Source: Actinomycetes bacterium
Lineage (GTDB): Bacteria > Actinomycetota > Acidimicrobiia > IMCC26256 > PALSA-610
Assembly (NCBI GenBank): GCA_025463905.1
Contig: JAODBJ010000027.1
Span: 1-42,239, forward strand
Length of the DNA: 42,239 nt
Reading direction: 5' to 3'
The position numbers and the translations under genes were made by a program. Positions 11,247-20,609 of the stretch are shown piece after piece. Under the pieces are notes generated by a model. The model worked only from the letters and a program-made list of their open reading frames with translations. It was not told where the DNA came from and did no database searches. Each line of letters begins with the position of its first letter. Position 1 is the stretch's first letter.

Positions 11247-12097
11247 AGCGCGTCGGGTTGGTGCCGCACCGCGAACGGCCGGTCGCGCTCGCGCTCGCGC
11301 GTGAAGCGGCGGCGTGGCTGCGCGCCCACGAAGTGGAGGTGCGCCTGCCGGAAGCCGAGGCGTACGCCGCCGGGCTCGAGGAATACGCGTGCGACGTCAG
11401 CGCCTTCACCGATGGCCTCGATGTTGTGATCTCGCTCGGTGGCGACGGCACGATGTTGCACACGTTCCAGCTCGTGTACCCCGAACCGGTCGCGCTGCTC
11501 GGCGTGAACGTCGGCCAGCTCGGCTACTTGACCGCGCTCGAACCCGACGACCTTGCGATGGCACTCCCGCACATCGTTGCCGGCGACTATGCGGTGTCGG
11601 ACCGGTCCGTGCTCGAAGTGCATGTGCACTCGGCCGGTCCCGCCGGGGGCACTTGGTTCGCGCTGAACGAGACCGTGCTCGAGAAGGTTCGGGCCGGCCA
11701 CCTCGTTCGCCTCGAGGTGTCGATCAACGGCAGCCCGTTCACCACGTACGCAGCCGACGGCGTGATCGTGGCGACACCCACCGGCTCCACGGCCTATTCG
11801 TTCTCGGCCCGCGGGCCGATTGTCTCACCCGCCCTGCATTGTGTGCTTCTGACTCCCGTGTCACCACACATGCTGTTCGACCGCACGCTGCTGCTCGGCC
11901 CCGAAGAGGAGCTGGAATTCGTCGTCAGCGACGGCAGCATCGTCGCGCTCACGGTCGACGGTCGGGAAGTGGGGGAGTTGGTCGCGGGCAATCGGGTCAC
12001 GAGCCGAGCCGCGGCGCGGCCGGCGCACGTCATCACCTTCGCACCGCGCGACTTCCACCAGATCCTGAAGGCCAAATTCGCGCTCCCCGACCGGTGA
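11243..12097 (+). CDS. nadK: NAD kinase
   Basis: GTGA overlap with tlyA; KRVGLVPHRERPVALALAREAAAWL...VVISLGGDGTMLHTFQ...LLGVNVGQLGYLT...YAADGVIVATPTGSTAYSFSARGPIV. Confidence 0.96.
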   Translation: MKRVGLVPHRERPVALALAREAAAWLRAHEVEVRLPEAEAYAAGLEEYACDVSAFTDGLDVVISLGGDGTMLHTFQLVYPEPVALLGVNVGQLGYLTALEPDDLAMALPHIVAGDYAVSDRSVLEVHVHSAGPAGGTWFALNETVLEKVRAGHLVRLEVSINGSPFTTYAADGVIVATPTGSTAYSFSARGPIVSPALHCVLLTPVSPHMLFDRTLLLGPEEELEFVVSDGSIVALTVDGREVGELVAGNRVTSRAAARPAHVITFAPRDFHQILKAKFALPDR

Positions 12098-12115
12098 GGC
12101 GGCCGAGGTGAGATC

Positions 12116-13732
12116 TTGCTGAGCGAGCTGCGCGTCGAGAATCTCGGCATCGTGTCGGAAGTACTCATCACCCTCGGTCCGGGCATGACCGCGATCACCG
12201 GCGAAACCGGCGCGGGAAAGACGTTGCTCGTCGACGCGCTCGTGCTGTTGCTCGGCGGCCGCGCCGACCCCGCGCTCGTGCGCGACGGCGCGACCGAGGC
12301 GCGCGTCGAGGGGCGATTCCTCTCCGGTGACGACGAAGTGGTGCTCACGCGCGTCGTGCCGCGCGACGGGCGAAGCCGCGGCTACGTGAACGGGCGGCTC
12401 GCCACCGCGGCGGAACTCGCGGACCACGGCCGCGTGGTCGCGGACCTGCACGGGCAGCACGCCCACCAGTCATTGATCCACGCGCCGGAACAGCGCGCGC
12501 TGCTCGACACGTACACAGGTGCACCCGCCCGCAACGCGCTGGACCAGCTGCGCGCGGCGCGCGCGGAGGTGCGACGCATCGACGAAGATCTGGTGGCGCT
12601 CGGTGGCGACGAACGTGCTCGTGCGCGCGAAGCGGACCTGTTGCGCTACCAGCTCGCCGAGATCGACGCGGCCGCGCTCGCCGACCTCGACGAAGAGGCG
12701 CGCCTCGAACGCGAAGAGCGACTCCTCGCCGACGCCGACGCGTACGGAGAATCACTCGCGGACGCGCAACGCGAACTCAACGGTCCCGTGGAAGAGGCGC
12801 TGGGACACGTTGTCGCATCGCTCGGCGCCGAACCGTTCGCCGAGCTCGCGACGCGCGCGCACGCGCTGCAAGCCGAAGCAGCCGAGCTCGCGCACGACGT
12901 ACGCGTCGTAAGCGAAACATTGATCGCCGACCCGGAACGCCTTGCCGCAGTACGGGAGCGTCGCCAACTCGTGCGCGACTTGTGCCGAAAGTACGGGGCG
13001 ACGATCGCAGAGGTGCGCGAGTACGGCGCGGAGTCGCACGCGCGTCTGGCCGAGATCGAGAGCCACGAAGAGCGCGCCGCGGCACTCGAAGCGAAGAAAT
13101 CGGTCGCGGAGTCGGACGCAACGACCGCCGCGACCGCGCTCACCCGGGCGCGCCGAGCAAGCGCCAAGCCGCTCGCCGAAGCAGTCACTGAGCGGCTCCG
13201 CGAGCTGGCGATGCCGAACGCGACCTTCACCGTGATGATCGAGGCCGCTCCACTCACCGACGACGGCGCCGACGACGTGAGCTTCTTGCTGGCCCCCAAT
13301 CCGGGCGAGGCTGCCCGGCCACTCGCGCGGGCCGCCTCCGGTGGCGAGCTCAGTCGCGCGATGCTTGCGCTACGGGTCGTGCTCTCCGAGGCCCCGCCGA
13401 CGCTCGTGTTCGATGAGGTCGACGCGGGCATCGGCGGCGAGGCAGGGGTAGCCGTAGGGCGTTCGATGGCGTCGTTGGGAGGGAAGCACCAGGTGTTGTG
13501 CGTCACGCACCTTGCCCAGGTCGCGGCCTTTGCGGACGCGCACATCGTCGTCGCCAAGCAGGAACTCGACGGGCGCACTGTCGCGAGCGCGGGCACGATC
13601 GACGGGCCCGATCGGGTTGCCGAGCTGTCGCGGATGCTGGCCGGCGTCGGTGATTCCGCGCATGCCCGACGTCACGCGCGAGAGCTGCTCACCCGAGCCG
13701 CGACCGCGCGTGACGCGGTGAGGACCGCGTGA
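12116..13732 (+). CDS. recN: DNA repair protein RecN
   Basis: LSELRVENLGIVSEVLITLGPGMTAITGETGAGKTLLVDALVLLLGGRAD ... ASGGELSRAMLALRVVLSEAPPTLVFDEVDAGIGGEAGVAVGRSMASLGGKHQVLCVTHLAQVAAFAD; TTG start inferred. Confidence 0.96.
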   Translation: MLSELRVENLGIVSEVLITLGPGMTAITGETGAGKTLLVDALVLLLGGRADPALVRDGATEARVEGRFLSGDDEVVLTRVVPRDGRSRGYVNGRLATAAELADHGRVVADLHGQHAHQSLIHAPEQRALLDTYTGAPARNALDQLRAARAEVRRIDEDLVALGGDERARAREADLLRYQLAEIDAAALADLDEEARLEREERLLADADAYGESLADAQRELNGPVEEALGHVVASLGAEPFAELATRAHALQAEAAELAHDVRVVSETLIADPERLAAVRERRQLVRDLCRKYGATIAEVREYGAESHARLAEIESHEERAAALEAKKSVAESDATTAATALTRARRASAKPLAEAVTERLRELAMPNATFTVMIEAAPLTDDGADDVSFLLAPNPGEAARPLARAASGGELSRAMLALRVVLSEAPPTLVFDEVDAGIGGEAGVAVGRSMASLGGKHQVLCVTHLAQVAAFADAHIVVAKQELDGRTVASAGTIDGPDRVAELSRMLAGVGDSAHARRHARELLTRAATARDAVRTA

Positions 13733-14889
13733 AGGCACGTCGCGCGGAGCAGGAAGTCGTGCGCGGTATCGCGCGAGTCGACCGGCGCACCAAGGATCTC
13801 GCGCGTCGTGTTCGCCCGGGCGAGATCGCGATCATCAACCACCGTGATATCGATCGCGTCGCGGCCGAGAGTCTCGTCGCGGCGGGTGTCGCCGCGGTCG
13901 TGAACGCGGCACCATCGATCTCGGGTCGTTATCCCAACAGTGGTCCGCTCCGACTCGTCGAGGCGGGGATCCCCCTCGTCGACGATGTCGGCCGCAGTGT
14001 GATGGACCTGCTATCCGACGGCGACACGGTCGACATTGTGGGCGGCGCGATCGTCCTCGACGGTGAGGTGATCGCAAAGGGCGAGATGCCGTCGTGTGAA
14101 GAACTCGCAGACCGTATGGAAGTCGCCCGCCTCGGGATTGCCGACGAACTCCGCGAATTCGCCCGCAACACCCTCGAGTACGTCGAGCGCGAGGCGCCGC
14201 TCACGTTCGAGGCGCTCGACGTCCCCGAATTGTCGACCGAGATCCGGGGTCGACACGCGCTCATCGTCGTGCGTGGACACGACTATCGCCACGACCTCGC
14301 TGCGTTGCGCCCATATATCAAGGAGTACCGGCCGGTGCTCATCGCGGTCGACGGCGGCGCAGACGCGTTGCTCGAAGTCGGTCTCCAGCCGGACATCATC
14401 ATCGGCGACTTCGACTCCGCGTCGGACCGCGCCGTGCACTGCGGCGCGGACCTCGTACACCACGTGCATCCCGACGGACGCGCACCGGGGCGCGAGAACC
14501 TGCTCGCGTTCGGCTTGCCGTACCAGGAGTTCGTCGCCGAGGGGATGAGTGAAGATGTCGCGATGTTGCTCGCCTACGAAGCGGGCGCCACGCTCATCGT
14601 CGCCGTCGGCACGCACGTGACGATGGTCGAGTTTCTCGACAAGGGCCGCAAAGGCATGGCCTCCACGTTTCTCACCCGCCTGCGTCTCGGCCCCGTGCTC
14701 GTCGACGCGAAAGGCGTGAGTCGGTTGTACGAGGGGCGTTCCCGCCGCAGTGACGTGCTGCTCCTCGTCGGGTCGGCCTTCCTCGCGATGGTGATCCTCG
14801 CGACCCGTTCGAACTCGTGGAGCGTGTTCATCGACGGCTTCCGGCTCTGGTTCGACAATTTGCGTGACGCCATTCACGGCTGGTTCTAA
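13729..14889 (+). CDS. steA: SteA-like cytokinetic-ring protein (thiamin pyrophosphokinase-like fold, C-terminal TM)
   Basis: ATHHRD-like region GEIAIINHRDIDRVAAESLVAAGVAAVVNAAPSISGRYPNSGPLRLVEAGIPLVDDVG ... PVLIAVDGGADALLEVGLQPDIIIGDFDSASD...; ATGA overlap-type coupling with recN and position as Rv1697. Confidence 0.88.
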   Translation: MKARRAEQEVVRGIARVDRRTKDLARRVRPGEIAIINHRDIDRVAAESLVAAGVAAVVNAAPSISGRYPNSGPLRLVEAGIPLVDDVGRSVMDLLSDGDTVDIVGGAIVLDGEVIAKGEMPSCEELADRMEVARLGIADELREFARNTLEYVEREAPLTFEALDVPELSTEIRGRHALIVVRGHDYRHDLAALRPYIKEYRPVLIAVDGGADALLEVGLQPDIIIGDFDSASDRAVHCGADLVHHVHPDGRAPGRENLLAFGLPYQEFVAEGMSEDVAMLLAYEAGATLIVAVGTHVTMVEFLDKGRKGMASTFLTRLRLGPVLVDAKGVSRLYEGRSRRSDVLLLVGSAFLAMVILATRSNSWSVFIDGFRLWFDNLRDAIHGWF

Positions 14890-14953
14890 GTTTTCGCCCT
14901 GCGGGGCGCGCCGCCGAATCGATGGCGTCGCCGTTTAGGCTCTCCCGGCTGCC

Positions 14954-15934
14954 ATGATCAACTTCCGCTTCCACATCATCTCGCTCGTCGCGGTCTTCCT
15001 GGCACTGGCACTGGGCATCCTGTTCGGATCGGCGGTCGGAGAACCCGCGATCGTCGACACGCTGCACAACACCATCGACAACGTGCGCAACCGGGCGGAC
15101 CAACGCCGAGCCGAGAACGTGACGTTGCACTCGCAAGTTGACCGGCTGAACCACTACATCACCGGTGTTGCGCCCTACGCGGTCGCGGGCCGGCTCACCG
15201 GCGTAGACGTCGCGGTCGTTGCGATTGAAGGAGTGGATCGCGGAAGGGTGAACGACACGCTCGCGATGCTTCGGTTGGCCGGAGCCAACGCACCGATGAC
15301 GGTGTGGCTCCAGGCACGCTTCGCGCTCGCCGATCCCGCCGCGGTCGAAACGTTGGCGTCGCTCCTCGGCAGCCCGTCGGCCGATCCGGCGACGCTGCGC
15401 GCGCAGGCGCTGCAGTTGCTGGCTCAGCGTTTCAGCCGGCCGTTCCCGATTGTCGGCGGCGCGACGACCACGACCACGACCACGGGCACCGCAGTGACCA
15501 ACGCGAGCGCGCAGGACATCCTGACCCGACTCGTCGACGCGAAGTTCATCAAAGTCGACGGCTTGCGGGCGGATGCGTTCGCTTCGTTTCCCTTGCACCG
15601 CGCCCGAGCGCTCGCGATCGACGGCGTCGGCAGCGACATCACCGACGGCGTGACGTATGACGCGCTGGTGACGAGCCTCACCAACGGTGGGGTACGGACC
15701 GTCGCGGCGGAAATATCGAGCGACAGTCGAGACGTGCAGCGCGGCGTCGCGGTGGGTGCGATCCGCGGCGACGACTCGTTGAAGGGCAAGGTTTCGACCA
15801 TCGACGATCTCGACCTCCCGCTCGGACAAGTGTGCGCAGCGTTGGCGCTCGAACAGACCGCTCAAGGCATCGTCGGCGATTACGGCTACGGCAAAGGCGC
15901 GTCACTTCTCGTCCCCAAGATGCCCGCGCTATGA
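14954..15934 (+). CDS. SteB/MctB-like (annotated 'copper transporter') membrane-anchored protein
   Basis: MINFRFHIISLVAVFLALALGILFGSAVGEPAIVDTLHNTIDNVRNRADQRRAENVTLHSQVDRLNHYI; follows steA as in Rv1697-Rv1698. Confidence 0.88.
   Translation: MINFRFHIISLVAVFLALALGILFGSAVGEPAIVDTLHNTIDNVRNRADQRRAENVTLHSQVDRLNHYITGVAPYAVAGRLTGVDVAVVAIEGVDRGRVNDTLAMLRLAGANAPMTVWLQARFALADPAAVETLASLLGSPSADPATLRAQALQLLAQRFSRPFPIVGGATTTTTTTGTAVTNASAQDILTRLVDAKFIKVDGLRADAFASFPLHRARALAIDGVGSDITDGVTYDALVTSLTNGGVRTVAAEISSDSRDVQRGVAVGAIRGDDSLKGKVSTIDDLDLPLGQVCAALALEQTAQGIVGDYGYGKGASLLVPKMPAL
15464..15484 (+). repeat. Poly-Thr coding tract (ACG ACC)n in the steB-like gene
   Basis: acgaccacgaccacgaccacg encodes TTTTTTT within GGATTTTTTTGTAVTN. 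Confidence 0.85.
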
Positions 15935-17511
15935 CCGAACATTCTCCTGCGCGCGCGGCGGTCGGTATGGGCGTGGTCACCGCCGTTTCCCGGTCGTTCG
16001 GTTTCCTGCGCGTGCTCGTGATCGCGGCGGTGCTCGGCGCCACATACCTCGGCAACACGTTCCAAGCCTCCAACTCCGTATCGAACGTCCTGTTCGAACT
16101 GCTCGCGGCCGGCGCGCTCTCCGCGGTGCTCGTCCCGACGTTCGTGGAGTTGCTCGATGCCGGCCGCGCCGACGAAGCGGAGCGCCTCGCGAACGGCTTG
16201 CTCGGCATCGCGCTGTTGGTCCTCGGCGCGGTCGTGGTTCTCGGGTACGCCACCGCGCCGCTCGTCGCGCGCGCGCTATCGAGCGGCGCGCCCAACTCGT
16301 CGGTCGCCGCTCACCAACGCGCGCTCTCGACGTTCCTCCTGTGGTTCTTCGTCCCGCAGGTGCTCCTGTATGCGTTTGGAGCCGTCGCGACCGCGCTGCT
16401 GTACGCGCGTCGACGATTCGCGATTACCGCCGCGGCGCCTATCGGCAATACCGTCGTGATGGTCGGCGCGTTGCTGGTGTTCCGCACCGTTGCGGGCGCG
16501 AGCCCGGGCTTGCACCTGTCGCTCGGTGAGAAGTTGCTCCTCGCGCTCGCAGGCACCGGGGGCGTCGTCGCGTTCGTCGGGCTGCTGGTGCTCGCGGCGC
16601 GCAGCAGCGGGTTCCGGTTGCGGCCGCGCATCGCACGCGGCGATCCCGCGGTGAACCGCCTGTTGCGAATGTCGGGTTGGGGAGTGCTACTGCATGCAAT
16701 CGCGGGCGCATTGCTCGGCGCGGCACTTGTGCTCGGGAACGGCGTGGAGGGCGGTGTGGTCGCGTACCAGACCGCGTTCGTGTTCTTCCTCGCGCCCTAC
16801 GCCACACTCGCACAGCCGGTGCACACGGCGATCCTTCCGGAGCTCGCCAACGAGGCCGGGCGCGGCGACCTCGACGCGTTTGCTCGCTCGGTGCGGTGGG
16901 CGCTCGATTCGATCGCGGGCTTCGTGGTCCCGGTGTCCGCGGCGATGGTGGCGCTCGCGTACCCGGTGATGCGAGTGGTGGCGTTCGGCGCCATCCATGG
17001 CAGCGCGGTGTCTCTTCTCGCGGCTGGGCTCGCGTCACTCGCGCTGGGCCTCTACGGCTACGGCGCGTTCTTGTTGCTCGCCCGCTCGTACTACGCGCTC
17101 GGCGACAGCCGTACGCCGGCGATGGTTGCGATTGCTGCCGCAGTCATCGGCGTTGGGACGATGTTCGCGACGGCGCCGTTCGCACACGGCTCGGCGCGGG
17201 TGGCAGTGCTTGGCATCGGCCATTCCGTCGCGTACGCGTTCGGCGCGGTTGTGCTCGGGATCGGACTGTCGCGGCGTATCGGTGTCGCCATCGTTCCTAC
17301 CGGCCTGCTGCGTACGACCGGAATCTCCGCGGTCGTTGCGACGGGTGCGTGGCTCGTGACCCGCTGGATCGTCCCGACGGGCCGTGCGACGCAGCTCGCG
17401 GAGTTGTCGCTCGTGACGGTCGCCGGCGGTGCGCTCTACGTCGGTGCAATGCGAGTGCTCGGGAACCCGTTGCGGATCTCCGGCCGGCGCGAGGAGATCC
17501 CGCTCCCGTGA
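15931..17511 (+). CDS. murJ: MurJ/MviN family lipid II flippase
   Basis: ATGA overlap with steB-like gene; MTEHSPARAAVGMGVVTAVSRSFGFLRVLVIAAVLGATYLGNTFQASNSVSNVLFELLAAGALSAVLVPTFVELL; multiple TM helices. Confidence 0.93.
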   Translation: MTEHSPARAAVGMGVVTAVSRSFGFLRVLVIAAVLGATYLGNTFQASNSVSNVLFELLAAGALSAVLVPTFVELLDAGRADEAERLANGLLGIALLVLGAVVVLGYATAPLVARALSSGAPNSSVAAHQRALSTFLLWFFVPQVLLYAFGAVATALLYARRRFAITAAAPIGNTVVMVGALLVFRTVAGASPGLHLSLGEKLLLALAGTGGVVAFVGLLVLAARSSGFRLRPRIARGDPAVNRLLRMSGWGVLLHAIAGALLGAALVLGNGVEGGVVAYQTAFVFFLAPYATLAQPVHTAILPELANEAGRGDLDAFARSVRWALDSIAGFVVPVSAAMVALAYPVMRVVAFGAIHGSAVSLLAAGLASLALGLYGYGAFLLLARSYYALGDSRTPAMVAIAAAVIGVGTMFATAPFAHGSARVAVLGIGHSVAYAFGAVVLGIGLSRRIGVAIVPTGLLRTTGISAVVATGAWLVTRWIVPTGRATQLAELSLVTVAGGALYVGAMRVLGNPLRISGRREEIPLP

Positions 17512-19739
17512 AGCGCGCGTGTTTCGCGGCGGCCACGTTCGCCGTCGTCGTGATGATCTGCGGGTTTGGGTCCGCGAGTGCCGCGGGGGCCGCCGCATCC
17601 TCCGATGCGCTGCCCGTGACGCCTCGCGTGCTCGTGATCTCGCTGCCCGGGGTGACGTGGCAAGACATCACCGAAAACAACGTGCCCAACCTGCGTTCGG
17701 TGATCGACGGCAGCGCGGTGGCCAACCTCGCGGTGAGGGTCGCCCGGTTGAAGACGCCGGTCGGCGACGGGTACACGACGGTCGGCGCGGGCACCCGGGC
17801 CGTTGCGCCGCGCGACCAGGCCGGTCAAGCGTTCGAGCCGAAGGAACGGCTCGAAGCCGACAACGCGGCCGCTGTGTACCAACGTCAGCACGGCCACCCG
17901 TTGCGCGGCGTAGCCGCGAACCTGCGCATCACTGCGATCAAGAGCGCCAACCGTCATTCGCAGTACCAGGCGACGGTCGCCGCGCTCGGCGACGCGCTCG
18001 CGAAGGAAGGCGTGCAGCGCGGAGTGGTGGCGAACGCCGACGTCGTCCCGCCACTCCCTGATCTCTCGACGTTCCACCGGGAAGCGTTGCTGGCGTTGAT
18101 GGGTTCCGACGGCCAGGTGCCGTGCGGCGCAGTCGGCAGCGAGCTGCTCACCCCCGACGCGCAGTCCGCGTTCGGCGTGGCGCTCGATCCCAACGCGGTG
18201 GAGCAGGCGATGGTGCGGTGTTGGCAGCGTCGCAGCGTGGTGCTCGTCGAAGGTTCGGATCTGCCCCGCACCGAGTCGTACGCATCCGACGTGCCGGGTG
18301 CCCGACTCCGGGAGATGTGGCGAGCGGCGTTGGTGCGCACCGACCAGCTCGTGGGTCGCCTGCTCCGCCACGTCGACCCTGCTCGTGACGCAGTCGTGCT
18401 CGTGGCTCCATCGGCACCGCAGATGGGTGCGCCGCATCTCACGATGTTCGCGGTGCGCGCACCGGGTTTGCGCGCCGGGCTGCTCGATAGCGGTGTCACT
18501 CGCCAAGCCGGCTTCGTGTCGATTGTCGACGTCGCGCCCACGATCGCTGCGCTGGTGCGCGCACCGATGGTCGATCAGAACATCGAAGGCCGTCCGGTGA
18601 GTGTTGCCCGCGGCGGTGGCGACGCCCAGCAACGCATCCACTTCCTCGTCACCGCGGATGCGAACGCCGGCTTCCGCGACGGCGTCATCACGCCGTTCTA
18701 CGCGACGTTCATCGTCATCGTGCTGCTGTTCGGTTGCGTTGCCGCGATCTGTTTGAGGTTCGGGCGTTCGTGGCGAGTGCTCGAACCGATTGCGCTGGGA
18801 TTGATCGCCATCCCGCCCCTCACGTATTGGGCCGCCATGCTGCCATTTCGCGACTGGCCGACCGCGTCCTACTACTTGTTCACGTTCGGGCTGGGGTTCG
18901 CGATCGGTGGCGTACTGTCACTCATCCGGCGGCGCGGGCATCTGCCGCTCGTGCTCGTGTTGTCGTTCATGGTCGCGACGATCGCGATCAGCGTGGTCGC
19001 GCTCGACTCCCGCTTGCAGCTGAGCACCGTGTTCGGCGATTCGCCAGTTGTAGCGGGCCGCTTTTCGGGCGTGAACAACGTGACCTTCTCGCAACTGATG
19101 ATCGCCACGCTGTTGCTCGCGGTCTTCCTCGCCCCTCTGCGTCCGCGCCTCGGTCTGGCGGCGGTGGCGGTGTTGTTCGTGGTCGTCGCGCTGATCGATG
19201 GCGCGCCGATGTGGGGCGCCGATGTCGGCGGGGTGCTCGCGGGCTTCCCCGCGTTCGGGCTCGCATTCACGTTGCTGGCCGGGTGGCGCGTGCGACTCCG
19301 CACCGTCCTGTGGTGGGGCCTCGGCACGATCGGCGCCGTCGTCGTGCTGGGGCTGTTCGACCTCACGCGCGACCCGTCGCACCGCACGCACCTTGGTCGG
19401 TTGTTCGAACGCATCGGAAACCAAGGTTCTGGCGGCTTCTTCACCGTCGTCAACCGGAAGCTCAACGCCAACCTCGTCACGCTCTCACACTCGGTGTGGC
19501 GCTTCACCATCATGCCGATCGTGCTTCTCGCGCTGTATGTGTCGTGGCGCGCGCCGGAGCGGTTCGTCGCCTTGCGGTCGCGGCTACCGGCACTCGCACC
19601 GTGTTTGATCGGGATCGCGGCGGCGGCCGTTCTCGGCTACGCATTGAATGACTCGGGCATCGCGGTGCCGGCTGTGATGCTGTGTGTCTTGATGCCCGCG
19701 ATGGTGTTCCTGCTCATACGGACCCCCGAGCCGGCATAG
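17508..19739 (+). CDS. Membrane protein with signal peptide, alkaline-phosphatase-superfamily-like ectodomain and C-terminal polytopic domain
   Basis: GTGA overlap with murJ; VLVISLPGVTWQDITENNVPNLRSV...VGDGYTTVGAGTRAV ... APHLTMFAVRAPGLRAGLLDSGVTRQAGFVSIVDVAPTIAALV, then several hydrophobic helices. Confidence 0.75.
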   Translation: MKRACFAAATFAVVVMICGFGSASAAGAAASSDALPVTPRVLVISLPGVTWQDITENNVPNLRSVIDGSAVANLAVRVARLKTPVGDGYTTVGAGTRAVAPRDQAGQAFEPKERLEADNAAAVYQRQHGHPLRGVAANLRITAIKSANRHSQYQATVAALGDALAKEGVQRGVVANADVVPPLPDLSTFHREALLALMGSDGQVPCGAVGSELLTPDAQSAFGVALDPNAVEQAMVRCWQRRSVVLVEGSDLPRTESYASDVPGARLREMWRAALVRTDQLVGRLLRHVDPARDAVVLVAPSAPQMGAPHLTMFAVRAPGLRAGLLDSGVTRQAGFVSIVDVAPTIAALVRAPMVDQNIEGRPVSVARGGGDAQQRIHFLVTADANAGFRDGVITPFYATFIVIVLLFGCVAAICLRFGRSWRVLEPIALGLIAIPPLTYWAAMLPFRDWPTASYYLFTFGLGFAIGGVLSLIRRRGHLPLVLVLSFMVATIAISVVALDSRLQLSTVFGDSPVVAGRFSGVNNVTFSQLMIATLLLAVFLAPLRPRLGLAAVAVLFVVVALIDGAPMWGADVGGVLAGFPAFGLAFTLLAGWRVRLRTVLWWGLGTIGAVVVLGLFDLTRDPSHRTHLGRLFERIGNQGSGGFFTVVNRKLNANLVTLSHSVWRFTIMPIVLLALYVSWRAPERFVALRSRLPALAPCLIGIAAAAVLGYALNDSGIAVPAVMLCVLMPAMVFLLIRTPEPA

Positions 19740-19745
19740 GGAATC

Positions 19746-20609
19746 GTGTCGTTCACCGGGCTCGACGTGTGGTTGCTCGCCTTCGTCGTCGGGTTCCTCT
19801 CGTTGCGCCTGTTGCGGATCACGACCCGAGACCTGCTCGCCTCGGCGTTGCTCGAACGCGAGAACTACCGAGGCGTGCTTCTGCCCACCGCCGCCGGGAT
19901 CTTGATCGTGGTTGCAGTCTTGTTCGTGGAAGCGGGCCGTGCCGTTGCCGGCGCGATCGGGATCGGTAACCACGAGGGCCTTGGTGTCGCCCGCAGCCTG
20001 GTGCTGTTCGCGGTGGTGGGCTTCGGCTTCCTCGGATTCGTCGATGATGTCCTGGGTGGAACCGATACACGCGGTTTTCGTGGGCACATCGCCGCGGTGT
20101 TCCACGGCCGCGTCACCACCGGTTTCGTGAAACTCGCGGGCGGCGGCGCGCTGGCGATCGTGCTCGTCGCGAGCCCCGGTTTCGCGACCGGCCGGCGGCT
20201 CGTCATCGACGCGGTGCTGATCGCGTTGAGCGCGAACCTCGCGAACCTGCTCGACCGCGCGCCGGGACGCGTGATCAAAACCGCGTTCGTGGGTTACGTC
20301 CCCCTCGCGTTGGTGTTGGGTGGCGGCCCGGTGGGCGTCGCGCTCGCGCCGGTGATGGGTGCGGCGTTCGGACTCCTCGGCGAGGATCTGCGCGAGCACG
20401 TCATGCTTGGCGACACCGGCGCCAACGTGCTCGGTGGCGCGCTCGGTTTGGCCATTGTGCTCGGCTGTGGGGAGACCGTGCGCCTCATCACGCTCGCGGT
20501 CCTCGCCGCGCTGAATCTGGCGTCAGAGTTCGTGTCCTTCAGCGCGGTGATCGAACGCGTCGCGCCGTTGCGGGCGTTCGACCGCCTGGGCCGTAGCGCG
20601 CCGAGCTAG
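19746..20609 (+). CDS. Glycosyltransferase family 4 (WecA/MraY-like polyprenyl-phosphate phospho-sugar transferase)
   Basis: GFLGFVDDVLGGTDTRGFRGH, ANLANLLDRAPGRVIKT, EHVMLGDTGANVLGGALGL match membrane phospho-sugar transferase motifs; GTG start. Confidence 0.85.
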   Translation: MSFTGLDVWLLAFVVGFLSLRLLRITTRDLLASALLERENYRGVLLPTAAGILIVVAVLFVEAGRAVAGAIGIGNHEGLGVARSLVLFAVVGFGFLGFVDDVLGGTDTRGFRGHIAAVFHGRVTTGFVKLAGGGALAIVLVASPGFATGRRLVIDAVLIALSANLANLLDRAPGRVIKTAFVGYVPLALVLGGGPVGVALAPVMGAAFGLLGEDLREHVMLGDTGANVLGGALGLAIVLGCGETVRLITLAVLAALNLASEFVSFSAVIERVAPLRAFDRLGRSAPS

